Shown here in pieces: positions 12,090 to 21,879 of a stretch of DNA of 64,000 nucleotides. The notes under the pieces are model-generated. The model worked only from the letters and a program-made list of their open reading frames with translations. It was not told the origin of the DNA and did not search any database. The translations under genes were made by a program, and so were the position numbers. Source of the stretch: Stenocarpella maydis (Eukaryota; Ascomycota; Sordariomycetes; Diaporthales; Diaporthaceae); NCBI GenBank assembly GCA_002270565.1, contig NQMI01000080.1:124001-188000 (forward strand), read 5' to 3'. Position 1 is the stretch's first letter, and each line of letters begins with the position of its first letter.

Positions 12090-12461
12090 GACGGGAAGTC
12101 GGAGCCGTGGACAGTGACAGGTGGGAAGAGGGAGGGGGTTGCACTAGGGCGGATGCGATGCTCCTCGGTCTGGTGTTTGTGGTGTTGGAGCTGTCGGGAG
12201 GTTCAGAGTTCCGAGCTGTCCCAATTGAAGAAGATGTGGCCTTCCCGAATGCACGACGCGCCGCCTTGCCGGGGGCAAGCACACCTGGGCAGCCAGCCCA
12301 GCCTGATGGGGGCGTCAATTGGCATTGCAACAAAATATTTAGTGGAGCTGTGGACCTGCCAAGCAGGCCACTTGCTCACCCTTGGCGACTGTTTGACCTC
12401 GGATTTAATATCCATCATCCACTAGCACCACCACCACCACCAACCACTACAACTCCAGCAT

Positions 12462-13778
12462 TCAAGCCTCAAAGGGTGTCGCGGGGCTGATCACGCCAGT
12501 GACGTTTCCAAATCCAACCCCGTCGCCACAGAACCCCGTCAGCCTGGCCTCATCGCCATCCTGCAGCCAGACCAGCTCTTGGCCATCGCTGAGCTTGATG
12601 CTCTTCTTACCACCCATTGTCGTCTCCAACAGACACCCGTGCTCGTGGTCCTCTAAACCCGACACCGTTCCCGTCGCCAGCAGGTCACCGGTGTTCACAT
12701 TGCAGCCGTTAATGGTCTGCTGCGCGACGAGGTCACGGAACGTCCAGTACATCCAGCCTAGCTGCGCCTTGCACACCGTAGTAGAGACCCCATTCCTGAT
12801 GACATCAACGGTCAGGGAGATGTCGTAGCTCGACTTCTCCTTGGGGTCCTGGAGGAATGCAGCCACAGGACTCTCCTTGGCCGGTGGCGCCGCTTCGAAG
12901 GGCTCCAATGCCTCCAGGGTGACGATCCAAGGCGAGATGCTCGTGTGGAAGCTCTTTGAGTTGTTTGGGCCCAGCGGCATCATCTCCAGCTTTTGTACGT
13001 CTCTCGCTGACAATTTGTAAGCCGGCGAGTGACCAAACACATTAAATGTCTCACGGGCACTCACCACTCCAGTCGTTAAGCAAGACCAGCCCGAAGATGT
13101 GGTCATCGGCATTCTTGACCGCTATCCTCTCCCCGAACTTGGACGGCTTGCCTATGACTGCTGCCATCTCGAGCTCGAAGTCGAGGCCTTGCGACGGCCC
13201 GAACGTGACGCCCTGGCCGTCCTCTTGCTGGAAAACCCCGTAGGGCCTGATCACGGGGGTGCCCGAAACCCTCACAGAAGAAGCCCTCCCGCCGTATCCG
13301 ATGGGGTAGTGCACAGCCGCAGGAGGCATCATCCTCCGACCCGTTGACGCCTCGCCTGCGTTCAACAGGTGCTGCTTGGAGCAAGAGAAGTCGGTAAAGC
13401 CTCTCACCTCGATGGGCAGGTGCAATTGAACCTGTTCCACGGGCACGCCATACTTGGTTACGCTCTGCTCGTCGGCGAGCAGACCCTGGAGGCTTGACCG
13501 GAGCCCTCGCAGCCTGTCCTTTGGAGTGCTTGCCAGGGCATTCAAGGTTGGCTATCAGGTCGGGTTAGCCCCTCCGACAGCGACCCTTGGCGGCTTCGTT
13601 CATCACTTCTCACCTGCGCAAACGCCTGCTTGATCTCCTCCGAGGTCTGGATGGGCAGGTCGCCCAGGAAGAACACGTGGTCGTGGACTCGTGTAACGAC
13701 GGCTTTCTGCGGGTGACTGGCGCTGCTTGCAATCCCGTACGGGATGTTTTTGATCGAGAAGTGGTTCGAGAAGCTCAT
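12462..13778 (-). CDS. Fumarylacetoacetase (FAH) family hydrolase
   Basis: Fumarylacetoacetase cleaves fumarylacetoacetate to fumarate and acetoacetate, the last step of tyrosine/phenylalanine and homogentisate breakdown, in the cytosol. Exons 13614-13778, 13065-13551 and 12462-13006 (introns 62 and 58 bp) give 398 residues. The N-terminal SH3-like domain starts MSFSNHFSIKNIPYGIASS. Active-site residues line up with human FAH at a constant offset: D109, the catalytic H116 in DFSCSKQH, Y141, E181 and E183 in FELEMA, and D215 in NDWSARD. One usually conserved motif is altered: YHGRASS is YGGRASS. The protein is about 20-30 residues shorter than typical fungal FahA, so it may be a paralogue rather than the housekeeping enzyme. 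The CocE-type hydrolase gene lies upstream on the same strand, 414 bp away. Confidence 0.88.
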
Positions 13779-14192
13779 CGTGAATTGGAGGCTGTGTCAA
13801 CTATGTCTACCGCCTCGACGGACAAATGGGAACGCGTGTCACAGAGAATTTTGAGCAATTGATCTTCTTGGTATGTATGCACTGTGGCTAACTAATAACA
13901 CGCAGCTCGCAGCCGTGTCTGTGGTCTCCTTGTGTGCATCGGAGGGGCCTTCTCAGTAAGCAGACGGGATACCCCACCCCCACCGGAAAACTCTTGTCAC
14001 TTCACAGGAGTCCATACGAACCGCTCCGCAGTGGCTGTTCCGAAACCAAAACACGGTACGGAGCGACAGACAATACTACATTGCTCAAATTGACTATTGT
14101 CACGACACACGGAGGCTACACGAGAAAGCGGTAACACAGTTTGCAGCTATCTCGCGCAAGTGCAGAATTGTCTCAATTTCTAATTTTGTGCT
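13779..14192. promoter_or_regulatory. Promoter gap upstream of the FAH-like gene
   Basis: This 414-bp gap lies between two same-strand genes. It holds the FAH-like promoter and the 3' end of the hydrolase transcript. No specific binding site or open frame could be supported. Confidence 0.35.
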
Positions 14193-16100
14193 CTATTTGG
14201 AGGGAATCACTGGGAGAGTCACAAAATTCTCGAGGCCGTCCCCGAAGTGGATGTGGTTCTGTCCAGCGAATTTCGAAGCAGGGCTGCGAAGGGTTAGCAC
14301 TTGTTGCAAATTGCTTTCGCCAAGGTCAGGAAAGCGGTTTCCAAGGACTTACCGATCAACCTGGGAGTTGTGCTGAAATACGTTGGCCCCCTGTGTATCG
14401 CCACTCGACACCTCGAAGACGAGCCTTCCTCCCTTGTCCACAACCACGTTGGTCGGCCAGATCTCGATGTCGACAGGATACACCTCGCCGGCCTTGATGG
14501 GCTGCACGTCGGTCGAGAGATACTCGCGATGAGGCAGCCAGGTCTTGTGCTTGGGGTGCTGGTCGTGTACCTTGCGCAGGCTGACCCGAAGCCATCCCTT
14601 GACGAGCGGGACCCCATCACCAGCTGTGCCTGTATAGAAGACCTCTTGCCCCGAGGCGTCGATGTGTCGGATGGTCACGAAGACATCAATGTCCGTTTCG
14701 CTTCCGGCATTCTCGGGGGTCACCGAGACGTTCAAGTGGGCGACTGGGTGGCCGGTGATCTCGGTCTCGTGCTCGAAGGGCTGGGTGGTGAACTGGATGA
14801 ACTCGGGCTTGTCCAGCGTGCCAAGGGCCTTGTATGACAGCTGCTTCTTCTCCGAGACGGGCTTGCTCGTTGTCAGACCTTGGTCGGGGGTGAGATAGAA
14901 GTTGGTGTACTTGGTGCTGGGAAGCGGCCAGGCGGTCTCTTCCCTCTTGGGGTAGGCCTTCTCCTTCTCGGCATCGTTGAAGCCAACGTTGCCCTTGCGC
15001 AGGGTCACGGTGACGGGCGCGACCCTCCCTGGCACGCTCCAGCCCACGCGGTCGTCGCCCTTCAGGAAGGCATCCAGGAAGCTCTTCTGTAGCTCGACCT
15101 CCTCTTTGTAGTAGAACGGGAGGTCGTGGCGCCCGGTGATGAAGCGGAGATACTTGAACTTTGAGCCGGCGTGCAGATATCCCTGCACGTTTCCGCGCAG
15201 GTGCAGCAGGATCCCGCCCCAGTTTGCGACACTCAGCAGCGGCACCTCGATATCCTCGAGGTTGTACTCCTTGCTCGCGTAATAGTCATCGTCGCGGAAC
15301 CAGTTGGCCTCGTTGTCCTTGGTTTGATCTTGCCTGTTGGCGACAAGAACGTCCTCGGCCAGGTCCCCCTCGATGGTGTCCTCCTGGCCTCTTGCGCCGG
15401 GGCCGTCAGGCGGGAAGGTCAGCTTCGAACGGCCCGGGAGCCCGTACTGGTTGACCAAGACCTGCCTGTTCCACCACATGCCGATGAAGCGGTTGCTCAG
15501 GATGCCGCCGTGGCGGCAGCGGTCGCGGTAGTAGTCAGACATGCCCTCCCAGGGGATAATGGCCGCCAGACCCTTGGGGCGACGGGCGGCGACGCGCCAC
15601 TGGGAGCCGGCATAGTACGAGATGCCCAGCAGGCCGACCTTTCCGCTCGACCAGGGCTGCTCGGCGGCCCACTCGACGACGTCGAAGAAACACTCGCTCG
15701 TGCCACGGCTCATGGTGTCGAGCAGGCCGGGCGACTGGCCCAGGCCGCGCTCGTCGGCGCGGACGATGGCATAGCCGTGGCGCGTCCAGAAGACGGGGTC
15801 GGGCGTCTCCCAGGCCGAGTACTTGGAACGGTGCTCCGGATTGACCTCGTTAAAGGAGCCCTTGAAGAATGTCTCGTAGGGGATGTCCTTGCCGTAGGGC
15901 CCGTATGTCACCAGGACAGGGTATTTCTCGCCCGGGTTGGTCTTGTGAGAGAGGGGGAGGTAGACATTTGCGCGGACGGGCAGGCTGGAGGCCTTGAGCG
16001 GGATCGAGACATTTTTGTGGAAGATTATGTTGTTTTCTGGATCCTCGTGGGTCGACGAGATGTCCCGAATGGGGGGCGTCTTGACTTCCGGCGTGGCCAT
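14193..16100 (-). CDS. CocE/NonD family alpha/beta hydrolase (peptidase S15 type)
   Basis: Serine hydrolase of the cocaine esterase / X-Pro dipeptidyl-peptidase fold; members act on acyl esters, glutaryl-type amides or peptides, so the substrate cannot be told. Exons 14353-16100 and 14193-14283 (69-bp intron) give 612 residues, the normal length. The start chosen is MATPEVKTPP at 16100; an in-frame ATG at 16148 would add 16 residues. The oxyanion/YGPYGKD region, RADERGLGQSPG, and the nucleophile motif LGISYYAGSQW (Ser near residue 158) are intact. A jelly-roll C-terminal domain follows (LRVSLRKVHD, EIWPTNVVV), and the second exon supplies the family's typical end, HFGDGLENFVTLPVIPSK. No signal peptide is visible, suggesting a cytosolic enzyme. 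It shares strand and neighbourhood with the FAH-like gene. Confidence 0.9.
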
Positions 16101-16734
16101 GTTGCTTGGATGATGCGTGTCAAGAGTCAATGAGTGGTGGGATGACAATGGGAATAGGCCAAGCAGATTCCCCCACGGCCGAGACCAAACAGCAGAGATA
16201 AATGCAAGCTGAAAAGCGGGAGAACAATAACTTCCCCCGTGACTGACGTGCTCATCGCCCTCGACAAAGCCTCAGCGGAGCTCCGAAGTGTGTGTAGCTC
16301 AGGAGGAGACCGGTAGCCTGTGTGGGTGCCCGGATAGGTGGGGGCGGGGAAGATCAATGCCTCACGGCCCCGGTGCTCTAGAGCATCGAGGTACAGCCTA
16401 ATCTCCGTAGCGTTGCCCTCGGCGGGAATAAGCCTTCTTTTCTCTCGAGTCCGGATTATTGCCACGCATCAGACTTCAGCCTGCGTTTGTTACAATGGCG
16501 GACGTGGAGTAGCACAAACACACGAGACAGTGGGAACAGTTATATGTGTGCCTTCACAGCCTTCGTATATCCTGCCTGATATGGGGTCACGAAGCGAAGA
16601 AGAAAAGTGCATCTCTCGGTCTGTTTTACTAGGTAGCGTATCCGAGTTCTGCGGCTGTCCACAAACATGTTGGAAGGCCGTCCGTCATCGCATCCCTCTA
16701 AATCTCGCCGCCAACCTTGTAGTGGAATATCTTG
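16101..16734. promoter_or_regulatory. Upstream region of the CocE-like hydrolase
   Basis: About 630 bp between the hydrolase start and the end of the small unknown gene. Short open frames on both strands lack splice or motif support. It should contain the hydrolase promoter. Confidence 0.35.
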
Positions 16735-17131
16735 TTATTTATCCTCCCGCCAGTGTTGGTCCACAGCCACCTTACGGCCTATCCCAGGAGCCAGTCAGTG
16801 ACGGGGCCAGATGGGCTTCAGGCTTAGTACTTACAGCATTGGTGAAGACGCCGGTAAACATGACGGTCACAAAGACATCTCCCACCGGGTTCCCTCCCAG
16901 TGGCCGTTGGGTCATGTCCATTTCTCTGTTGATGGGTCTGTATGGCGGCACTCCTCGATGCTGTGTGTCCCAGTTGGGAGGGTTCGCTGCCTCTCTCCTT
17001 GACTGTGGTGGATGGCTGTCTGAGTTTGGCGGTGCCACCGTCTCGTCACGGGTGACATGGATGTCATAATCCTGCAGCACCTGGCGCGAAACCGTCGTGG
17101 TTATGGGATTGTCCACGGTCGTGGCGGACAT
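16735..17131 (-). CDS. Small hypothetical protein with one hydrophobic segment
   Basis: Not recognised. Exon 16835-17131 starts MSATTVDNPITTTVSRQVLQ and reaches a donor GTAAGTAC. A 64-bp intron with a CTGAC branch-like motif leads to a 36-bp exon (16735-16770) that ends in TAA in the right frame, giving 110 residues. The N-terminal two thirds is hydrophilic and rich in Pro, Arg and Asn. The C-terminus has one hydrophobic stretch, VGDVFVTVMFTGVFTNAVAV, then a short charged end, so it could be a small tail-anchored protein. The good splice signals favour a real gene, but no homology supports it. It is transcribed away from the aldehyde-dehydrogenase-like gene across a 617-bp shared upstream region. 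Confidence 0.4.
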
Positions 17132-17748
17132 GATGGCTGCTGCGTCGATGGGTATTGCACTCTGTTCACGATGGGCTGGACGAGCGGTTGGTCTGGGGAG
17201 AGATGATGTCTCGGGTCTACCACCAAGCTGGTCTTGATTAGACCGAGGCCTACGGAGTATGGCTCAATTCGCTCGAAACTCGGCCGTGCCGAAAGGCCCG
17301 TCTGCCATGTCAGGTCCGGCCAGCAAAGAGAAATCAAGGGGTAAAATCATGTCCGTCCCCCAACATGCGTGCCCAGACACGTCTTCCTCGCATCTCCCCC
17401 ACTTTCCGAACACCCCCCCACGCCACCGTTCCTCGGACGGTGAAGCAGGCATCCCGAGTCTCGTCCCGTCCCACCAGTCTATTGAACCTTAGTGTAGCCA
17501 CAGGGTGAGACCAGAGCAGGGAGGATAGCTTAGCTGCACGTGGATGTAATTAGAAGCACCACCTCGCGCGTCAGGAGCTTTACAATGTCGACGCTGCGGC
17601 TGAGAGAGACAAGACTGACTCTGTAAGTCCTTCTCTACACGTGGCTGATGGTTGCCAAACACCTACACTTCGGAAACTCGTTCTAGTACCGCCCTCGTGG
17701 CAGGCCCAAACAGACTGCATATCGGACAACAAGACCGCCACCACCGCC
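17132..17748. promoter_or_regulatory. Divergent promoter region
   Basis: Region between the small minus-strand gene and the plus-strand aldehyde-dehydrogenase-like gene. It probably serves both. A short 5'-leader intron for the plus-strand gene is possible (GTAAGTCC near 17620). No recognised factor site. Confidence 0.35.
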
Positions 17749-19396
17749 ATGGCCTCAGACACGGCAGCAATTGAACGCCTACAGGCGTCCGTCGTGGACG
17801 GGCGGACGGAAAACGGGCGGTATCGCCAGGATCAGCTACAGCGTCTTCACCGGGCACTGCGCGAGGAGTCCAGCCGGATAACCGCAGCCCTCGTGGCAGA
17901 CTCCAAGTCGTCCAGCTCCGAGGTGGACGCCGAGTACTATCTCGGCATGGAGGCTGTGAGACACTTCTACGACAGCCTTGATTTTGAAAGGGACCTCAAG
18001 GACGAGTATAGCGTCGTGCGGGGCGAGGACAACCGTACGAGGAGAGTCGGCGCCGGGCTGGTGGTCATAAGACCAACCACTCACACACGCTTCTACTCGA
18101 TCGTGACTCCGCTGGCTGCTGCTATTGCGGCTGGCAACTGTGTCATACTCGAGGTGAGAGAGTCCCTCATTTCTTGATGTGGAAAAGCCAGAGAAGCTGC
18201 CTTGCGCGTACTAACGCGGACATGTTTGCTCTGTCTCACAGCTCTCCGAGACCCTGTCGCATGTGGACTCGGTACTGCGGCAAGCCCTCACAGACGCGTT
18301 GGATATCAACACCTTCTACACCAGCAAGACCACAACGGACCAATCCGTCCTAGACGATGCGATCCTGGTCGACCAGACAAGCAACGGGCCCCCGAGCACG
18401 CTGACAAGCCAGCTCCTGTCCTCGTCGCAGACCCGCTGTGTGGCTATTGTCGACCGGAGCGCAAACATCGACGAAGCTGCGAGGGCTATCACGGCCGCGA
18501 GGTTCAGCTTTGGCGGCACATCCCCGTATGCGCCAGACCTGGTGTTGGTCAATGAGTTTGTAAAGAAGGACTTCTTCGAGGCGTGCTCCCGGTACGCAAC
18601 CTCGTCCTTCGCCCAGGCCGGCAGCGTCAAACGGGCGGGCGAGGATCGCAGCGGAGACATCCAAAAGGCGATCAAGAACGCCGAGGACAGGAAGCAGGTG
18701 TCCAGCTTTGGGTCAAATGACTTCAAGCTGGTCGATGTCGTCGACAGGTGGGGTGTTCCCAGCAAATCAAGAGAGGTCAAAGGGGGGGGGGGTTTGAGCT
18801 CTCGCTAACACCTGATGCCCTCCCACAGGTCATCGCCCATCATGGACATGAAGATCACAGGCCGCTACCTGCCAGTAGCCACATGCTCGAGCCTCACAGA
18901 CGCCATCTACAGCCGGGAGTTTGAGCAGCCGCTGCTGGCCGGCTACTTCTTCGCCGAGCCGGCCTCAGCCAAGTACCTGGCGCAGTTCCTGGCCTGCCAC
19001 ATGTCGCTCGTCAACCAGATCCCGGCGCACCTCCTCGTGGGGCCGGCGGCGCCCACGGCGCACGCGCCCGACTTTGAGCACCGGTACAGCCGGGACATGT
19101 TCTCGGTGGCGCGGCCGCAGTTCGTGCGAAGGCCGGCCGCGGCGGTGCACAGGGCCGACGAGCTGCTGTCGGGCGGGCCCAGCAGGGGCAGCGTGACGGC
19201 GTCGGCGCTGCGCGAGGCGGCGACCAGGCCTCTGGCGCCGGTGAAGCAGTCGAGCAACAAGGGCATAGGCTTCTTCGAGCAGGGCATCCTGACGGGGGCT
19301 GCGATATACCTGTCGATTCTCCTGCCGGTGGTTGGCTACTCGACCTACTTCCTGGGGAGGAAGGGGATGGAATTTGCACTCCGGCTCAGACGCTGA
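17749..19396 (+). CDS. Membrane-anchored aldehyde dehydrogenase-like pseudoenzyme
   Basis: ALDH-fold protein most like class 3/fatty aldehyde dehydrogenases. Exons 17749-18153, 18242-18747 and 18829-19396 (introns 88 and 81 bp) give 492 residues. The start has a strong context (CCGCCATGGCC). The N-terminal helices (QDQLQRLHRALREESSRITA), the Rossmann motif TPLAAAIAAGNCVILE and the late motif FSFGGTSPYAPDLVLV keep the family layout. The catalytic elements are gone: the PWN asparagine motif is PTTHT, the ELGGK glutamate motif is missing before CVAIVDRSANIDEAARAI, and GQ-x-C of the nucleophile loop reads GGTSPY. The C-terminus carries a membrane span (GILTGAAIYLSILLPVVGYS) and basic tail (ALRLRR), the layout of membrane-bound ALDH3 enzymes. 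I infer an inactive scaffold or regulator rather than a dehydrogenase. Confidence 0.85.
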
Positions 19397-20518
19397 GAGA
19401 GTTGTGGTCTTGATTGTACCTGGTCTGAGCCGTTGATGCTCGCGCACACAAGTAAACGATGCTTTCTTTGGTTCGCGGCGGCCGTTGGAGCAGATATATA
19501 TACACCCATAGCATAATAACAATTACGTCTATGACGCCTGACAGGATTCCTACCAGCGTCGTGGTCTCTCAGCCGAGAACAAGTGCCCATGCCGATGCTG
19601 ACAGCAATCCTGCTTAGCTGGGCAATTAATTGACTGTCGGACCTGGTGTTGAGCGTCCTGCCTACGACTGGTTGAAACTATTCTTCGGGGATTGTTTTAA
19701 GCACAAACGCTTATCCGAGATCCAACTGATCAGACGAGCCTCAGCACTTGAATGAAGCTTCATCCCAGATCTCCCAAGGTTCAGGATGTCGCAGGTGCCC
19801 GTGGGTAATAAATATACCTCGGGATCCCAAACGTTAAATGTAGTGTGGACCCTCAACCCCCTCCCCACCCCCCCCCCCCCCCCCAAAAAAAATTGCCTCT
19901 GCTATAAATTGGCCAAAGTGTAAACTGGAGGGTCCAAATTGGTAATAGAAAATACATGTACAATAAGATTTAACGTCTGGCATGCATCCCTGCGGAGGTG
20001 TAAAGGAGGCTCGGAGCCAAGATGGGGAGACGAGATGCGGGTTAGTGGACCGGAAAGGTGGAGGGACGCCACGTTTGTCATCTCTCTCACATGCTGGACG
20101 GATTACTCCGTAAGGTATGTAAGTCATATTGTCTTCATGTCTCACCGGGGGGGTCCTCCCAAAAGCCCCGAGACATTTGCCAGTGGATGCGAGCTTGCAA
20201 TTCAATGATCGCCTTCGGTCCGCTGCTGTACTCCGTATTATCACTACGCTCACCTCTCCTCCGGCTCTCACTCCTACGGCCCCACCTCGCCTTGGAGACA
20301 TCAAGTGTCGAATCACCACTGCACCCCGACTACATGCCTGTCTATCACCTGCAGTATTCAGAGAGGTCGTGGTAGTTGTCGGTAATCCCCTAGTGTGACC
20401 AAGAAATAATTAGAACTCTCTCTCGATACTCGTCGTCGAGCAATATCATCCCCAGCGGTGAAGAAAATACCCCGACCCAAACTCATCGTCCCGTACATCA
20501 CATCACCAGGCCAAAGAC
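19397..20518. other. Intergenic, with a C16-type homopolymer
   Basis: No gene seen. A run of about 16 C followed by A8 lies near 19868-19892. The last ~150 bp should hold the dioxygenase promoter and leader. Short overlapping frames at 19900-20400 lack any recognisable motif. Confidence 0.45.
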
Positions 20519-21587
20519 ATGGCGGTCGGGAAAACGAAAAAGGCCAGGATGGCCCCCGTGCACTTCTTCTCCCACGGCTCGACCATGATGCTGGGAGAGG
20601 AGCACTCCTCGGCCAGGTACTGGCAGAAGATGGGAGACCTGGCCCTGGCAAACGGCCTCGAGCACGTGGTCATGATGGTGAGCAGCAACGAGCACAGAGA
20701 GAAACCCTCCCCCCCGTCCCGGCCGTCGGCTGACCGCCGTGCCCGCCGTCGCGCAAAACGCACAGGGCGCACACTGGGCGACAACATACGAGGGCATCTA
20801 CATCTCAGCCAACCCGAACCCGGGCAAGTCGCCCGTCGCATACGTCCACCCGTCAAAGTACGAGAACTACAAGCTCAACCCGGACCTGGCCATGGTGCCC
20901 GTGATCCAGCAGCACCTCGCCGCCGCCGGCATCGCGTCCAGGCCCGATCCGGGGTTCGACTGGATCCACGACACGTACCTGGTGCTGATCCGCATGTTCC
21001 CGCGCGGCTGCCCGCCCACCACCATCGTCTCGGCCCAGCACCGCTACGACCCGCACTTCCAGGTCGCCGTCGGCGCCGCCCTCCGGCCCCTGCGCGACTG
21101 GGACGCCCACAAGACCCTCTTCATCGGCTCCGGCGGCGCCGTCCACAACCTCTACCGCAACGTCTGGGCCCCCATGCTGCGCTACCGCGACAACTTTGCC
21201 CAGCCCAGCCCGCCCGCCGCCTGGGCCATGGACTTCCGCCAGGAGGTCATCGACGCCCTTGTCGCCGGCAGCAGCGCCGAGACCCCCGTCGAGGACGCCG
21301 CCTACGGCACCGTGCTGCGCAGCGCAAGGGGCGCCGCCGCCAGGGCCGGGCGTGGCGTCGGCGGCCCGCGCCTGAGGAGGAAGATGACCGCCCTCATGAA
21401 GCACCCCATGTACCGCGAGGCCCACGCCACCGACGACCACTTCATGGCCTCCCTGTGGGTCGCCGGCCTGTGCGGCGCAAAGGACGACGAGGACATGGCG
21501 GGCGAGCTCGGCGCCGAGGACTGGGAGCTGACAAACATGTGTAACTCGCAGTTCACGCTCGGGAGTTGGGATCGTGATGATGAGTGA
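20519..21587 (+). CDS. LigB-type extradiol ring-cleavage dioxygenase (DODA-like)
   Basis: Class III extradiol dioxygenase of the 4,5-DOPA dioxygenase/YgiD group, a non-haem metal enzyme that opens catechol-type rings. Exons 20519-20677 and 20766-21587 (88-bp intron) give 326 residues; an internal ATG at 20549 is an alternative start. Metal-site motifs are present in order: HFFSHGSTM (H19), GAHW (H56, right at the splice junction), GSGGAVHNLYRNVW and, near the end, DDHFMASLWVAG. The usual DHG-x-W/F-x-P segment is changed to FDWIHDTYLVLIRMFP, two residues longer, which may alter substrate choice. The codon usage is strongly GC-biased, like neighbouring genes. Its position beside the FAH-like and ALDH-like genes suggests aromatic metabolism. 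Confidence 0.88.
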
Positions 21588-21879
21588 GCATCCTCCGCCC
21601 AACCTCTTGTCATGGTCTCGTGTGCGACAATCTTATTCTTGATATCCAACCGCGTAGCCTGTAGCAGCCAGCTCAGTGCACCAGTAAATAGTCATGATTT
21701 CAACTCAGGACATGAGCCAGCCACACGCTGGCACCAGCTCCATATCTAGGAGACTAGAGGGTATAACCTGCCCGCATCCACTACGCAAAATGAGGAAGGA
21801 AAGAAAAAAAGATACGAACCAGAGCACCACAAACTCCCAATATCAGCCAAGGCCGTTTCCCAAGGCCGTTTTGCCTTTT

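Noticed and set aside
15171..16133. 320-codon plus-strand open frame
   Set aside because: Antisense shadow of the CocE-type hydrolase, with Ala/Val/Gly-rich composition and no domain.
20519..21544. 341-codon open frame continuing past the first dioxygenase exon
   Set aside because: After position 20677 it is Arg/Pro-rich shadow translation. Splicing 20677 to 20766 gives the real LigB frame with all metal-site motifs.
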